Shown here piece after piece: positions 1 to 8,913 of a stretch of 58,519 nt of DNA (position 1 is its first letter; each line of letters begins with the position of its first letter). The translations under genes and the position numbers were made by a program. The stretch is from an uncultured Prevotella sp. Its GTDB lineage: Bacteria > Bacteroidota > Bacteroidia > Bacteroidales > Bacteroidaceae. Location of the stretch: contig CAJOQT010000087.1 of NCBI GenBank assembly GCA_905236875.1, forward strand, positions 1-58,519, in the 5' to 3' direction. Under the pieces are notes generated by a model that worked only from the letters and a program-made list of their open reading frames with translations, had not been told where the DNA came from and did no database searches.

Positions 1-2
1 CT

Positions 3-197
3 CCTCGCTTGATTGACGAATGGCAGGCGTTACCTCCCATTTGGGATTCCATTCGTAGTGAAGTGGACAAGCGAGGGGAACCCTCTCGGTTTATTCTTAC
101 TGGGTCTTCCGTACTTCCTGATGCCGATGAGACAATTCATAGCGGTTCCATGCCTACTTATGGAGCAAAGTCATACAATATAATCAATATAATATAA
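3..197 (+). pseudogene. Remnant of a DUF4143-type AAA ATPase, cut by the left window edge
   Basis: The frame is open from the window edge and reads PRLIDEWQALPPIWD, then RFILTGSSVLPDADETIHSG. These are the Walker B-like and sensor segments of the archaeal-type AAA/DUF4143 ATPases common in Bacteroidota. In that family HSG is followed by a long conserved stretch (HSGAGR and onward). Here the homology stops at HSGS, and an unrelated AT-rich tail ends at 197. I read it as a 3'-truncated, non-functional copy. How much lies upstream cannot be seen. Confidence 0.6.
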
Positions 198-306
198 TAT
201 TGTACACGTGCGCGCAAAAGAAATTCCCTATAGTTTTTCCCTTGCTTGACGTAAGTCAAAGAAAAAGCAAGTTTTAGCAAGAACAGGAGAGCTGATGGAA
301 CGTGTG

Positions 307-328
307 TTGCCGAACTTCTGTAACTTTG
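307..328 (+). promoter_or_regulatory. Promoter of the 31-residue mini-gene
   Basis: TAACTTTG at 321-328 fits the Bacteroidota -7 consensus TAnnTTTG. A TTGC lies at 307-310, a little closer than the usual 19-20 bases. Transcription would start near 333, giving a leader of about 60 bases before the ATG at 397. Confidence 0.55.
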
Positions 329-396
329 CACCTGTAATCGTGATGATTATGTTTTTTGTTATTCATTAGGTTAGTAGTAATAATAAGGTAAAGATT

Positions 397-492
397 ATGT
401 TATTAGATTTTCAGACAACGGTTTTGTTGGTATCTGTCACAATTGTAACAATTCTGAGCGTTTATGCTCTGATGCATACCAACGTCCGTTAG
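397..492 (+). CDS. 31-residue single-span membrane mini-protein
   Basis: ATG at 397, stop at 490-492. The peptide starts MLLDFQTTVLLVSVTIVTIL and ends SVYALMHTNVR, so one hydrophobic helix covers about residues 8-26 and the C-terminus is short and basic. A promoter-like box lies about 70 bases upstream and a strong terminator begins 5 bases after the stop, so the unit looks monocistronic and deliberate. Too short for family assignment. Alternatives are a regulatory leader peptide or a small RNA with a chance frame; the close fit of frame, promoter and terminator favours a real small gene. Confidence 0.5.
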   Translation: MLLDFQTTVLLVSVTIVTILSVYALMHTNVR

Positions 493-496
493 GAAG

Positions 497-532
497 GAGC
501 ACGGGGTGAGCGATTCATACCGTGCTCTTTTT
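497..532 (+). terminator. Rho-independent terminator after the mini-gene
   Basis: GAGCACGG (497-504) pairs with CCGTGCTC (520-527), and a run of five T follows. The stem is eight perfect pairs, directly behind the stop codon of the 31-codon frame. Confidence 0.85.
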
Positions 533-634
533 GTGTTAAATGGTAAAAAAGTTAAAAAGTAAAAAACTATGCCTTGTATGACATATTTTCTTTAATTTTC
601 ATAAGAAATATATGGCTATTTGCGGAATTGTGCG

Positions 635-642
635 TAAATTTG
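635..642 (+). promoter_or_regulatory. -7 box ahead of the DUF6242 lipoprotein gene
   Basis: TAAATTTG matches TAnnTTTG. It lies inside the longer upstream frame that opens at 612, which argues that translation starts at the later ATG (672) and not at 612. No clear TTTG stands at the right distance upstream. Confidence 0.5.
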
Positions 643-671
643 CATCCAAATTTCAAGAAAAGAGACAACTG

Positions 672-1832
672 ATGAAAAGACTTTATATACTATCGTTTGT
701 GGCATTTTGCGTACTCGCGCTGTGTACATCGTGCCTGAAGGGTAATGACGCGGAAGTAGGATACTACAACGATACGGCCATTTCGAGTTTCACGCTGGGA
801 ACACTGAACCAGTACAAACATACCACCTCATCAACAGGCGAAGACTCTGTTTATAAAGTGACCTTGACCGGTTCTGCATACCACTTCTGTATTGATCAGA
901 TGCAGCGCCGCATCTATAACCCGGACTCCCTGCCCGTTGGAACAGATATAGCTCATGTCATTTGTACGCTGAACACATACAACAATGGCGTACCGTTCTA
1001 CGAGAGTCTGACGTACGCGGACTCGCTGACTTATTACGCCAGCTCTGACTCCATCGACTTCTCGAAGCCGCGCAAAGTCCGTGTCTATGCCTACAGCGCA
1101 GACGCATATTCTACCTATACGATAACCGTCAACGTACACCAGCAGCAAGCTGACGACTTTGAATGGGTGTCGATGACAACACTATCGGGAAATGCGCAGC
1201 AGGCTTTTGCCGACAAAAACAAGGGCAAAGAAGAGGCACTGGCAGCAGGCATGAAACTGCTGATAGGCCATAGCACGACTGAGCTGTATGCCCTCTCTAC
1301 CGACAACCTGCTTATGGTGTCGGCCGACGAAGGAAGGACATGGACGGCAGACAGACTCGACGATGCCCCCTCACTGCTGCCGACGGACGACATTGCCTGT
1401 GTATCCTATCCATACAGCAATAGCGCCTATACTGACTATGTGCTGATGATTGGTAACAGGAACGGCGAGTCCAGAATGTGGCACAAGATCGTTGACTATG
1501 CACCTGCTACACTGGCCGTCAACCAGTGGGCCTTCATGGAAGAGGTGGATAATAACCTGACCAGAAGGCTGCCGTCGATGACTGGATTGTCACTGGTCAG
1601 ATACGACAGCAAGGTGCTCGCCTTCGGATTGAGCGACCAGCGGCTGAAGGTTTACGAGTCGAAAGACAGTGGACTGACCTGGATGGAAAGTACGACCTAT
1701 GCGTTGCCCGGCGAACTGAACTCTTATGCCCCCATCGATGTGGTGGTCGATACCGACAACTGCCTGTGGATTGTCCAGGAGGCTACAGGTCAGATATGGC
1801 GCGGCAGGCTCAACAGGCTGGGATGGAAGTGA
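672..1832 (+). CDS. DUF6242-family outer-membrane lipoprotein
   Basis: I chose ATG 672 because MKRLYILSFVAFCVLALCTSC is a complete lipoprotein signal with lipobox LCTSC, while the frame upstream contains the promoter. The mature N-terminus, with YYNDTAISSFTLGTLNQY and a following FCIDQMQRRIYNPDSLPVGTD, matches my memory of the DUF6242 family of Prevotella and Bacteroides. The C-terminal half is rich in W, S and D, for example EGRTWTADR and DSGLTWMES, which look like BNR/sialidase-type propeller turns. Length is 386 residues. It heads the envelope gene run that continues with a DUF6089 barrel, uppS and bamA. Function unknown; a surface or periplasmic lipoprotein is likely. Confidence 0.75.
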   Translation: MKRLYILSFVAFCVLALCTSCLKGNDAEVGYYNDTAISSFTLGTLNQYKHTTSSTGEDSVYKVTLTGSAYHFCIDQMQRRIYNPDSLPVGTDIAHVICTLNTYNNGVPFYESLTYADSLTYYASSDSIDFSKPRKVRVYAYSADAYSTYTITVNVHQQQADDFEWVSMTTLSGNAQQAFADKNKGKEEALAAGMKLLIGHSTTELYALSTDNLLMVSADEGRTWTADRLDDAPSLLPTDDIACVSYPYSNSAYTDYVLMIGNRNGESRMWHKIVDYAPATLAVNQWAFMEEVDNNLTRRLPSMTGLSLVRYDSKVLAFGLSDQRLKVYESKDSGLTWMESTTYALPGELNSYAPIDVVVDTDNCLWIVQEATGQIWRGRLNRLGWK

Positions 1833-1861
1833 TGAGGTATGAAGTTTGACGTTTGACGTGA

Positions 1862-2581
1862 ATGGAGAGAAGGTATCAAATCAATAAGGTGAAGAATCTG
1901 GTAAAATGGATTTTACCTTTTTACCTTTTTACCTTTTTGCCTTTTCACGCAGTAGCGCAGGATGAGCCGGAATACAGGGCAGAGATTGGTGCAGGAGGCG
2001 GTCTGGTCAACTATCTGGGTGACATGAATGGCAGCCTAACGAGTAACCTGCAGCCCATGGGCTCAATAATCGGGCGCTATAAGATGAATCCGCGCATGGC
2101 CCTGACGCTGACTGTCAGTGCCGGCAAGTTGAGCGGATCAGTCAGTGACGCACAGACATGGTATCCCTCTCAACAGGACATGAAGACCAGTTTCAGCAAC
2201 ACGCTGGTGGATGTGGGGATGCGCTATGAATATAATTTCTGGCCTTACGGCACAGGTCGTGAGTACCGTGGTGCCCGTCCGCTGGTTCCCTTTGTGGCAT
2301 TGGGTGTTGGCGGCACGTTCGTGAGCGGTGACAACAGTAAAATAACAGCAAACTTCCCCCTTGGGGTGGGAGTGAAATATAAGGTAAGCCAGCGGCTTAA
2401 CCTGACGGCAGAGTGGATGATGCACTTCTCATTGAGCGACGACCTGGACGGCATCAAAGACCCCTATGGCATCAAGAGCAGCGGATTGTTCAAAAACACT
2501 GACTGCTATAGCGCCCTGCAGTTGGCGCTGACCTACGACCTGTGGGTGAAATGCAGGGTCTGCCATAATGACAGGGACTAA
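1862..2581 (+). CDS. DUF6089-family outer-membrane beta-barrel protein
   Basis: 239 residues. A long N-terminal signal ends AVAQ, and the mature part begins with EYRAEIGAGGGLVNYLGDMNG, the glycine-rich opening strand of small OmpA/porin-like barrels. LQPMGSIIGRYKMNPRMAL and later alternating strands fit the DUF6089 family, which in Bacteroidota usually stands just before uppS and bamA, as here. The hydrophobic core of the signal peptide (FYLFTFLPF) is encoded by an 8-bp tandem repeat at 1911-1941. Role unknown; placement suggests envelope biogenesis or structure. Confidence 0.75.
   Translation: MERRYQINKVKNLVKWILPFYLFTFLPFHAVAQDEPEYRAEIGAGGGLVNYLGDMNGSLTSNLQPMGSIIGRYKMNPRMALTLTVSAGKLSGSVSDAQTWYPSQQDMKTSFSNTLVDVGMRYEYNFWPYGTGREYRGARPLVPFVALGVGGTFVSGDNSKITANFPLGVGVKYKVSQRLNLTAEWMMHFSLSDDLDGIKDPYGIKSSGLFKNTDCYSALQLALTYDLWVKCRVCHNDRD
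1911..1941 (+). repeat. TTTTTACC tandem array encoding a signal-peptide core
   Basis: TTTTACC, then TTTTTACC twice, then TTTTTGCC. The array is in frame in the DUF6089 gene and encodes most of FYLFTFLPF. Related arrays occur at about 6350-6380 and 33464-33502, also inside signal-peptide codons, and in spacers near 541-562 and 6205-6240. Confidence 0.85.
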
Positions 2582-2623
2582 ATATGTAGAAAATATAAGA
2601 ACAAACAATTAACATTGTGCTTT

Positions 2624-3403
2624 ATGCATTATGAATTAGATAGAAGCAGAATACCGCAGCACATTGCCATCATCATGGACGGCAATGGACGCTGGGCGAC
2701 AGCGAAGGGACTGGACCGTACCTTTGGCCACAAGGCTGGAGTGGATGCTGTCAAGAAGATAACGGCAGAGTGTGCCCGCCTGGGTGTGAAGTACCTGACG
2801 CTCTATTCCTTCTCGACAGAGAACTGGAACCGTCCTGCCTACGAGATTGAGGCACTGATGGGACTGGTGATCAGCTTCGCCGAGATGGAGTTGTTTACCG
2901 ACAACAACGTGAAGTGCAGGGTGATAGGCGACAGGAAACGTCTGTCTGACGCTGTGCAGAAGAAGATACAATACATCGAGGAAACTACGGCCAAGAATGA
3001 CGGTCTGACACTTGTGATTGCCATGAGCTACAGCAGCCGTTGGGAGATCACGGAGGCTGTGCGCCAGATTGTTACAGAGGTTCATGACATGGAAGAACTG
3101 CCAGAAAACATCCTCAAGAACTGGAAGACAGGCGGCATACGTGCTGAGGACATCACGGAAGAGACCATTAGCCAACACCTATGCACCAACTTCATGCCCG
3201 ATCCTGAGCTGCTGATTCGTACTGGCGGCGAGCTGCGCATCTCGAACTATCTGCTATGGCAATGTGCCTATGCCGAGTTCTATTTCTGCGACACCTTCTG
3301 GCCCGACTTCGACGAGGCCGCCCTGCATCAGGCCATTGCCGAATTCCAGAGTCGCCAGCGTCGCTTCGGAAAGACAGGAGCACAGGTGGAAAACGAAGAA
3401 TGA
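2624..3403 (+). CDS. uppS: Isoprenyl transferase (undecaprenyl diphosphate synthase)
   Basis: Makes the C55 lipid carrier for peptidoglycan and surface glycans from FPP and IPP. The family signature [12 protein letters not shown] near the N-terminus holds the catalytic Asp; [21 protein letters not shown] and the C-terminal [22 protein letters not shown] and AYAEFYF follow in order. The frame also opens with a TTG at 2615, but ATG 2624 gives [15 protein letters not shown] and about 259 residues, normal for the family. It sits between the DUF6089 gene and bamA, the standard Bacteroidota order, with murI and ddl also in this window. Confidence 0.95.
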   Translation: MHYELDRSRIPQHIAIIMDGNGRWATAKGLDRTFGHKAGVDAVKKITAECARLGVKYLTLYSFSTENWNRPAYEIEALMGLVISFAEMELFTDNNVKCRVIGDRKRLSDAVQKKIQYIEETTAKNDGLTLVIAMSYSSRWEITEAVRQIVTEVHDMEELPENILKNWKTGGIRAEDITEETISQHLCTNFMPDPELLIRTGGELRISNYLLWQCAYAEFYFCDTFWPDFDEAALHQAIAEFQSRQRRFGKTGAQVENEE

Positions 3404-3432
3404 GGAACTTGCTACTGCACTTGAAAGACAAA

Positions 3433-3462
3433 TGTGAAGAGTAAGAATTTGCTACCACATAT
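3433..3462 (+). repeat. Half copy of the GCTACC element with GAAGAGT arm
   Basis: TGTGAAGAGTAAGAATTTGCTACC lies between uppS and bamA. It is a one-armed relative of the palindromic element described at 26-33 kb, with heptamer-like GAAGAGT/AAGAATT units before the TTTGCTACC core. A weaker echo (GAACTTGCTACTGC) is at 3403-3420. Confidence 0.5.
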
Positions 3463-3467
3463 AAAGG

Positions 3468-6200
3468 ATGAAGAAATATATGATAATCATAGGTAAAAAA
3501 ATGAATGACGTTTTGAAGATGAGCCGGGTGTTGCTGTGTGTAGCATTCCTCACGCTTCACGGTTCATTTTTCACTCTAAAAGCTCAGGACGTGATTGTCA
3601 AGCCAGACATTTCGTATGCCGGCACACCCCTGCAGTGTGAGATTGGCGGCATTGCCGTCGAGGGTGTTGAAGGCTATGAGGACTTTGTGCTAACCAGTCT
3701 TTCCGGCCTGACCGTCGGACAGCGTATCTCCGTGCCCGGCAGCGAGATAACCGATGCTGTCAACCGTTACTGGAAGCATGGTCTGTTTTCGAGGGTCAGC
3801 ATCTCTGCCGACTCGCTGGTGGGCAACAAAATATACCTGCGCTTCTCGTTGGGTGTCCGTCCACGTGTCAGCACCATCAACTATACTGGCGTAAAAAAGT
3901 CGGAACGTGAGGACCTGGAGCAGAAACTCGGTATGGTGAAGGGAATGAGCGTCCATCCGAACGTCATTGACCGTGCGAAGATTCTCGCCAAGAGGTATTT
4001 CGACGAGAAGGGCTATAAAAATGCTGTCATTACCATCACTCAGCGTGACGACGTGACGAACAACAACATGGTGATTCTTGATGTCGATATCGACAAGAAA
4101 GACAAGATGAAAGTACGTCATATCATCCTGGATGGCAACTATAACCTAAGCGACAAGAAGATCAAGGGTACGCTGTTTACCAAGGGTGCGTTCAGCAAGA
4201 TACACGAGGCAGGCAAGCTGTCTAACTTCTTTAAATCCAAGAAGTTCACGAATGAGCGCTATCAGAACGACAAGAAGAACCTGATAGAAAAATATAACGA
4301 GTTGGGCTACCGTGATGCCGTCATCCTGGAGGATTCCGTCTGGAATGAGGACGAGAAGCACGTCAACATCTACGTGAAGATAGACGAAGGTCAGCGCTAC
4401 TACATCCGTAACATTACCTGGGTTGGAAATACCGTTTATCCCACAGACTTCCTGAACCAACTGTTGGGAATGAAGAAGGGCGACATCTACAACCAGAAGC
4501 TGATGAACAAGCGTCTGAAAGAAGACGACGATGCCGTGGGTAATGTCTATTGGAACAGCGGTTACCTGTTCTATAACCTCGAACCAACGGAAATCAACAT
4601 CGTGGGCGACTCCGTCGATTTGGAGATGCGTATTTCAGAAGGCACACAGGCCCGTATCAGTCATGTGCGTATCTTTGGTAACGACCGCCTGTATGAGGAG
4701 GTGGTACGTCGTGAATTGCGTACCAAGCCAGGCGACTTATTCTCGAAGGATGCCCTGATGCGTTCCATGCGTGAGATAGCTTCTATGGGTTACTTCGATC
4801 CTGAGAAGATCAATCCTGACGTCAAGCCAAACTACGATGACGGTTCTGTCGATATCAACTGGGAACTGGAACAGAAGTCGAACGACCAGCTGGAGTTCTC
4901 ACTGGGATGGGGACAGACGGGCGTTATTGGTCGCGTGGGTATCAAATTCAACAACTTCTCGCTACGCAACCTGTTTGGCAAGAACAAGATGCGTCGCGGC
5001 ATCCTGCCTTCCGGCGATGGTGAGCAGCTCTCCATCTCGGCACAGACCAATGGTAAGTACTACCAGTCGTACAGTGTTGGCTACTCCACAAACTGGTTTG
5101 GAGGAAAACGACCCAATGCGCTTAATGTCAGCGCGTTCTTCTCAAAGCAGACGGACGTCAACAGCACCTATTATAATAGCAGTTGGATGAACAACTACTA
5201 TTCGTACTATAGCGGTTACGGAACATACAACAGCTACTACAACAACTACGAGGCCTATCTGGACGACGACAAGTATATCCAGCTGTTTGGTGCGGCATTA
5301 GGTTGGGGTAAGCGACTGCGCTGGCCCGACGACTTCTTCCAGTTGTCCGTACAGCTGGCCTACCAGCGTTACATGCTGCGTGACTGGCGTTATTTCGTCA
5401 TCAACAACGGTAACTGTAACAACCTGAACCTTGGTATCACGCTGTCGCGCCTATCAACCGACAACCAGTTATTCCCACGCAGCGGCTCCGAATTTATGGC
5501 TTCTGTGACCATCACCCCACCCTGGTCGGCCTTCGACAACAAGGACTACAAGAACCTGGCCAACAATTCCAATTCTGCTACTTACGAGCAGGAGCAGCAG
5601 GAGAAATACAAGTGGATTGAGTACCACAAGTGGAAGTTTAAGTCACGCACCTTTACCGCACTGACTGGCGGACAAAAGTGTCTGGTACTGATGACACGTG
5701 TGGAGTTTGGTATCCTCGGCTCGTTCAACAAATACAAGAAGTCGCCTTTCGAGACGTTCTATATGGGTGGTGACGGTATGAGCGGCTATTCGACCAGCTA
5801 TGCGGAAGAGACCATCGGACTGCGCGGTTACGAAAACGGATCAATCTCCTCGTCAGAGGCTTACCTCGCCATGCGCAGGGGAGAGACGCCGTCGTCCTAC
5901 AATGCATACGCCTACGACCGCTTCACGCTGGAGCTGCGCTATCCGTTCATGCTGGGTAACACGACCATCTATGGACTGGGCTTCGTAGAGGGTGGTAATG
6001 CCTGGGCAGACACAAAGCGCTTCAATCCGTTCGACATGAAACGCTCGGCTGGTGTCGGTCTGCGTATCTTCCTGCCAATGGTGGGTCTGATGGGTATCGA
6101 CTGGGCATACGGCTTCGACAAGGTCTGCACCAGCTACCAGAATGGTACGATGCAACGCGGCGGCAGCCAGTTCCACTTCATCCTCGGACAAGAGTTCTAA
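3468..6200 (+). CDS. bamA: BamA, outer-membrane protein assembly factor
   Basis: 910 residues. A signal peptide ends near KAQ (about residue 40). Several POTRA domains follow (for example RPRVSTINYTGVKKSERED, KMKVRHIILDGNYNLSDKK, RYYIRNITWVGNTVYPTD and ARISHVRIFGNDRLYEEVV), then a long Tyr/Asn-rich beta-barrel that ends in LGQEF with the terminal aromatic residue of outer-membrane proteins. GLRGYENGS is the usual substrate-lid/loop 6 motif region (xRGY). It inserts barrel proteins into the outer membrane. The start could also be an internal Met (for example residue 18, MSRVLLCVAFLTLHG). Three OmpH chaperone genes follow directly, the canonical partners for delivery of unfolded barrels. Confidence 0.95.
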   Translation: MKKYMIIIGKKMNDVLKMSRVLLCVAFLTLHGSFFTLKAQDVIVKPDISYAGTPLQCEIGGIAVEGVEGYEDFVLTSLSGLTVGQRISVPGSEITDAVNRYWKHGLFSRVSISADSLVGNKIYLRFSLGVRPRVSTINYTGVKKSEREDLEQKLGMVKGMSVHPNVIDRAKILAKRYFDEKGYKNAVITITQRDDVTNNNMVILDVDIDKKDKMKVRHIILDGNYNLSDKKIKGTLFTKGAFSKIHEAGKLSNFFKSKKFTNERYQNDKKNLIEKYNELGYRDAVILEDSVWNEDEKHVNIYVKIDEGQRYYIRNITWVGNTVYPTDFLNQLLGMKKGDIYNQKLMNKRLKEDDDAVGNVYWNSGYLFYNLEPTEINIVGDSVDLEMRISEGTQARISHVRIFGNDRLYEEVVRRELRTKPGDLFSKDALMRSMREIASMGYFDPEKINPDVKPNYDDGSVDINWELEQKSNDQLEFSLGWGQTGVIGRVGIKFNNFSLRNLFGKNKMRRGILPSGDGEQLSISAQTNGKYYQSYSVGYSTNWFGGKRPNALNVSAFFSKQTDVNSTYYNSSWMNNYYSYYSGYGTYNSYYNNYEAYLDDDKYIQLFGAALGWGKRLRWPDDFFQLSVQLAYQRYMLRDWRYFVINNGNCNNLNLGITLSRLSTDNQLFPRSGSEFMASVTITPPWSAFDNKDYKNLANNSNSATYEQEQQEKYKWIEYHKWKFKSRTFTALTGGQKCLVLMTRVEFGILGSFNKYKKSPFETFYMGGDGMSGYSTSYAEETIGLRGYENGSISSSEAYLAMRRGETPSSYNAYAYDRFTLELRYPFMLGNTTIYGLGFVEGGNAWADTKRFNPFDMKRSAGVGLRIFLPMVGLMGIDWAYGFDKVCTSYQNGTMQRGGSQFHFILGQEF

Positions 6201-6299
6201 AATATAAAAAGATGAAAAAGTAAAAAAGGAAAAAGTATAAAGAATAAACCCTTTAACATTTCCAACGTCAAAGAGGTAGTAACTTAAAATAATGCAATT

Positions 6300-6845
6300 A
6301 TGAAGAATCAGATGATAAGGCGTAGAGTAATAGGTGGAGTAAAATGTATTTTACTTTTATCCCTTTTTACTTTTTTACCATTAAATGTCAGTGCACAGAA
6401 GTTTGCGCTGCTTGACATGGACTATATCCTGAAGAGTATTCCAGCCTATGAGCGGGCCAACGAACAGCTCAACCAGATGTCGAAGAAATGGCAGGCAGAG
6501 GTGGAGGCACTTCAAACGGAGGCACAGACACTCTATAAGAACTATCAGGATAATGTGGTGTTCCTCTCGAATGAGCAGAAGAAAGCCCGTCAGGAGGAGA
6601 TTGTAGCCAAGGAGAAGCAGGCTGCCGAACTGAAGAAAACCTACTTCGGACCTGAGGGTGAACTGTTCAAGAAACGTGCCGCACTCATGGCACCCATTCA
6701 GGAGGAGATATACAATGCCGTCAAGGACATTGCCGAGCAGCGCGGCTATCAGCTGATACTCGACCGTGCCAGTGACAGCGGCATCATCTTTGCCTCGCCC
6801 AAGGTGGACATTTCGGACGAAGTTCTCCAGAAGTTAGGATATTAG
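6300..6845 (+). CDS. OmpH/Skp-family periplasmic chaperone, first copy
   Basis: 181 residues: signal peptide ending NVSAQ, then KFALLDMDYILKSIPAY, the standard OmpH opening strand, a charged helical hairpin rich in Lys/Glu/Gln (about residues 60-130), and the closing segment GYQLILDRASDSGIIFASPKVDIS. Skp-type trimers hold barrel precursors in their helical tentacles. It lies 99 bases behind bamA and is followed by two more family members. The signal-peptide core LLLSLFTFLPL is built from TTTTTAC-like tandem DNA. Confidence 0.9.
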   Translation: MKNQMIRRRVIGGVKCILLLSLFTFLPLNVSAQKFALLDMDYILKSIPAYERANEQLNQMSKKWQAEVEALQTEAQTLYKNYQDNVVFLSNEQKKARQEEIVAKEKQAAELKKTYFGPEGELFKKRAALMAPIQEEIYNAVKDIAEQRGYQLILDRASDSGIIFASPKVDISDEVLQKLGY

Positions 6846-6928
6846 AAACAAATAATTAAAATAAGTATTAACCCGGTGGTGAAGAACGCTTGTTCAGATC
6901 CCCACCCCTTAAAACAACGAAAAAGAAA

Positions 6929-7429
6929 ATGAAGAAACTGATTGTAGCACTTATGATGCTCCTTCCGATGGCAGCATCCGCACAGGCAAAGTTCGGACAT
7001 CTGAATGCATCGGAGGTCATGCAGGCTATGCCTGAGTTCGCTAAGGCACGCACTGAGATTGAAGCACTGCAGAAGCAGTATGAGGACGACTTGAAGAGCA
7101 TGCAGGAAGAACTGCAGAAGAAAGCAGAAGCCTTCGAGCGTGAGCAGGCCACTCTGCCCGATAATATCAAGCAGCGCCGTCAGACAGAACTGGAAGAGAT
7201 GTACCAGAAGATTCAGCAGAGCTATCAGGACAACCAGCAGGCTCTGGCCAAGGCACAGCAGGAGAAGCTGAGCGCCATTCAGACCAAGGTGCTCGATGCC
7301 ATCAAGGCTGTCGGCGAGGCTGGCGGCTACGTCTATATCATGGATGTCGCTGCAGGTATTCCATTCATCAGCACCACACTGAGCAAGGACGTGACGGCTG
7401 AGGTGAAGGCTAAGCTGGGAATACATTAA
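6929..7429 (+). CDS. OmpH/Skp-family periplasmic chaperone, second copy
   Basis: ATG 6929 gives MKKLIVALMMLLPMAASAQAK, a clean signal peptide; the frame extends further upstream but without signal character. The mature protein opens KFGHLNASEVMQAMPEFAKA, carries a coiled-coil rich in EELQKKAEAFEREQ, and closes with YVYIMDVAAGIPFIS. 166 residues, normal for Skp relatives. It probably works on the same clients as its two neighbours; the tandem copies may form hetero-oligomers or differ in clients, which the sequence cannot decide. Confidence 0.9.
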   Translation: MKKLIVALMMLLPMAASAQAKFGHLNASEVMQAMPEFAKARTEIEALQKQYEDDLKSMQEELQKKAEAFEREQATLPDNIKQRRQTELEEMYQKIQQSYQDNQQALAKAQQEKLSAIQTKVLDAIKAVGEAGGYVYIMDVAAGIPFISTTLSKDVTAEVKAKLGIH

Positions 7430-7487
7430 TTGATTCATGATTAAGAATCTTGTTGGGAGTGAAGAATTACAGTAAAACGGGAATAAA

Positions 7488-8024
7488 ATGAGAAAGACAA
7501 CAATTTACAAACGGATGATGTCATTGGCGTTGCTGATGATTCTTCACTCTTCACTCTTCATTCTTCATTCAGAAGCACAGACAAAGTTCGGCTACCTCAG
7601 CTATGGTGCTGTACTGAAATCGATGCCTGCCTATACGTTGGCCCAAAAGAACATTGCGGACCTGACGGCACAATATGAGGCAGAGATCAAGCGAGCAGAG
7701 GATGAGTTCAATATGAAGTATGAACAGTTCCTTGACGGACAGCGTGACTTTCCGCCGTCCATCCTGCAAAAGCGTCAGAGTGAATTGCAGGAACTGATGG
7801 AGAAAAATGTCGCCTTCAAGGAAGAGAGTCGCCGATTGCTTGCTGCAGCCGAAGAGGAGGCATATGCTCCGTTACATCAGAAGCTGGCAACAGCGATACA
7901 GAAGGTGGGCATGCAACATGGTCTGGCCTTTATCCTGAATACCGATCAGAATGCCTGTCCGTTCATCAATCCCGAAATGGGGGAAGACGTGACAGAAGCT
8001 GTCCTACTATTAATTGATAATTGA
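7488..8024 (+). CDS. OmpH/Skp-family periplasmic chaperone, third copy
   Basis: 178 residues. The mature part begins KFGYLSYGAVLKSMPAYTLAQ and ends GLAFILNTDQNACPFINPEMGEDVTEAV, the family fold with a charged helical region between. The signal peptide hydrophobic core LHSSLFILHS is encoded by four TCTTCAC/T heptamers (7541-7570), and the last codons plus the stop lie in an ATTGATA array (8013-8040). Both ends of this gene therefore come from tandem repeats, a sign of recent remodelling. The murI start follows 17 bases after the stop. Confidence 0.88.
   Translation: MRKTTIYKRMMSLALLMILHSSLFILHSEAQTKFGYLSYGAVLKSMPAYTLAQKNIADLTAQYEAEIKRAEDEFNMKYEQFLDGQRDFPPSILQKRQSELQELMEKNVAFKEESRRLLAAAEEEAYAPLHQKLATAIQKVGMQHGLAFILNTDQNACPFINPEMGEDVTEAVLLLIDN
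7541..7570 (+). repeat. TCTTCAC heptamer array inside a signal peptide
   Basis: TCTTCAC twice, TCTTCAT twice, then TC. It encodes HSSLFILHS of the third OmpH protein. Its length is not a multiple of three per unit, so a change of one unit would shift the frame and destroy secretion. Confidence 0.9.
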
Positions 8025-8040
8025 CAATTGATAATTGAGT
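8013..8040 (+). repeat. ATTGATA heptamer array at the ompH3-murI junction
   Basis: ATTGATA, ATTGACA, ATTGATA, ATTGAGT, four units of exactly seven bases. It supplies the stop codon of the third OmpH gene (8022-8024) and ends one base before the GTG start of murI. Confidence 0.9.
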
Positions 8041-8041
8041 A

Positions 8042-8866
8042 GTGAACGCTGGTCCTATCGGAATCTTTGACAGTGGGTATGGCGGACTGACTATCCTGCA
8101 TGGCATCCGTCAGCTGTTACCTCAATACGACTATCTGTACTTGGGTGACAATGCCCGTGCTCCATACGGCACCCGTTCGTTCGAGGTGGTCTATGAGTTT
8201 ACGCGCCAAGCCGTCCAGCGTCTCTTCGAGATGGGATGCCAGCTCGTCGTGCTGGGTTGTAATACGGCATCGGCCAAGGCATTGCGTACTATCCAGCAGC
8301 ACGACCTGCCACAGTGGGCACCAGAACGCCGAGTGTTAGGTATCATCCGCCCGACAGCCGAGGTCATCGGCACCCTCACCAACACCCGCCATGTGGGAAT
8401 ATTTGCCACAGAGGGAACAATCAAGAGCGAAAGCTATAACCTTGAGATTGCCAAGCTATGGCCCGACATCAAGGTCAGTGGTGTGGCCTGCCCCTTTTGG
8501 GTGCCACTGGTCGAATACAATGAGGCCGATTCTCCCGGTGCCGACTACTTTGTCAAGAAGCGCATTGACCAGCTGTTGCGTATGGATCCGGAGATAGACA
8601 CCATCATCCTGGGCTGTACCCACTACCCCTTGCTGCTGCCGAAGATTCACAAGTATATTCCTCGCGGCATCCGCATCATTTCACAAGGAGAGTATGTTGC
8701 AGATAGTCTGCAGAAGTATTTTGAGCAGCATCCGCAACTTGAACAGCGTTGCACACGTGGTGGTAACGTACACTATCTCACTACCGAGAACCCCGAGAAA
8801 TTCAAGGAATCAGCGCAGATGTTCCTCCACGAACCCGTAGAGGTCGAGAATATCACATTAGGATAA
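8042..8866 (+). CDS. murI: Glutamate racemase
   Basis: Interconverts L- and D-glutamate for peptidoglycan stems in the cytoplasm. 274 residues from a GTG start. IGIFDSGYGGLTIL is the N-terminal signature. The two catalytic cysteines are present: Cys73 in GCNTASAKAL and Cys192 in LGCTHYPLLLP. LGDNARAPYG also matches. The GTG start is favoured because FDSGYGG must lie within ten residues of the N-terminus and no ATG is available. It closes the envelope cluster; a tRNA on the opposite strand follows. Confidence 0.93.
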   Translation: MNAGPIGIFDSGYGGLTILHGIRQLLPQYDYLYLGDNARAPYGTRSFEVVYEFTRQAVQRLFEMGCQLVVLGCNTASAKALRTIQQHDLPQWAPERRVLGIIRPTAEVIGTLTNTRHVGIFATEGTIKSESYNLEIAKLWPDIKVSGVACPFWVPLVEYNEADSPGADYFVKKRIDQLLRMDPEIDTIILGCTHYPLLLPKIHKYIPRGIRIISQGEYVADSLQKYFEQHPQLEQRCTRGGNVHYLTTENPEKFKESAQMFLHEPVEVENITLG

Positions 8867-8913
8867 TCTCAAATCTCTTAACACTAAACTCTAAACAATA
8901 AACTGAAAGGAGG

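Noticed and set aside
612..671. Start of the DUF6242 gene at 612
   Set aside because: The -7 box lies inside this part, and the lipoprotein signal starts at 672.
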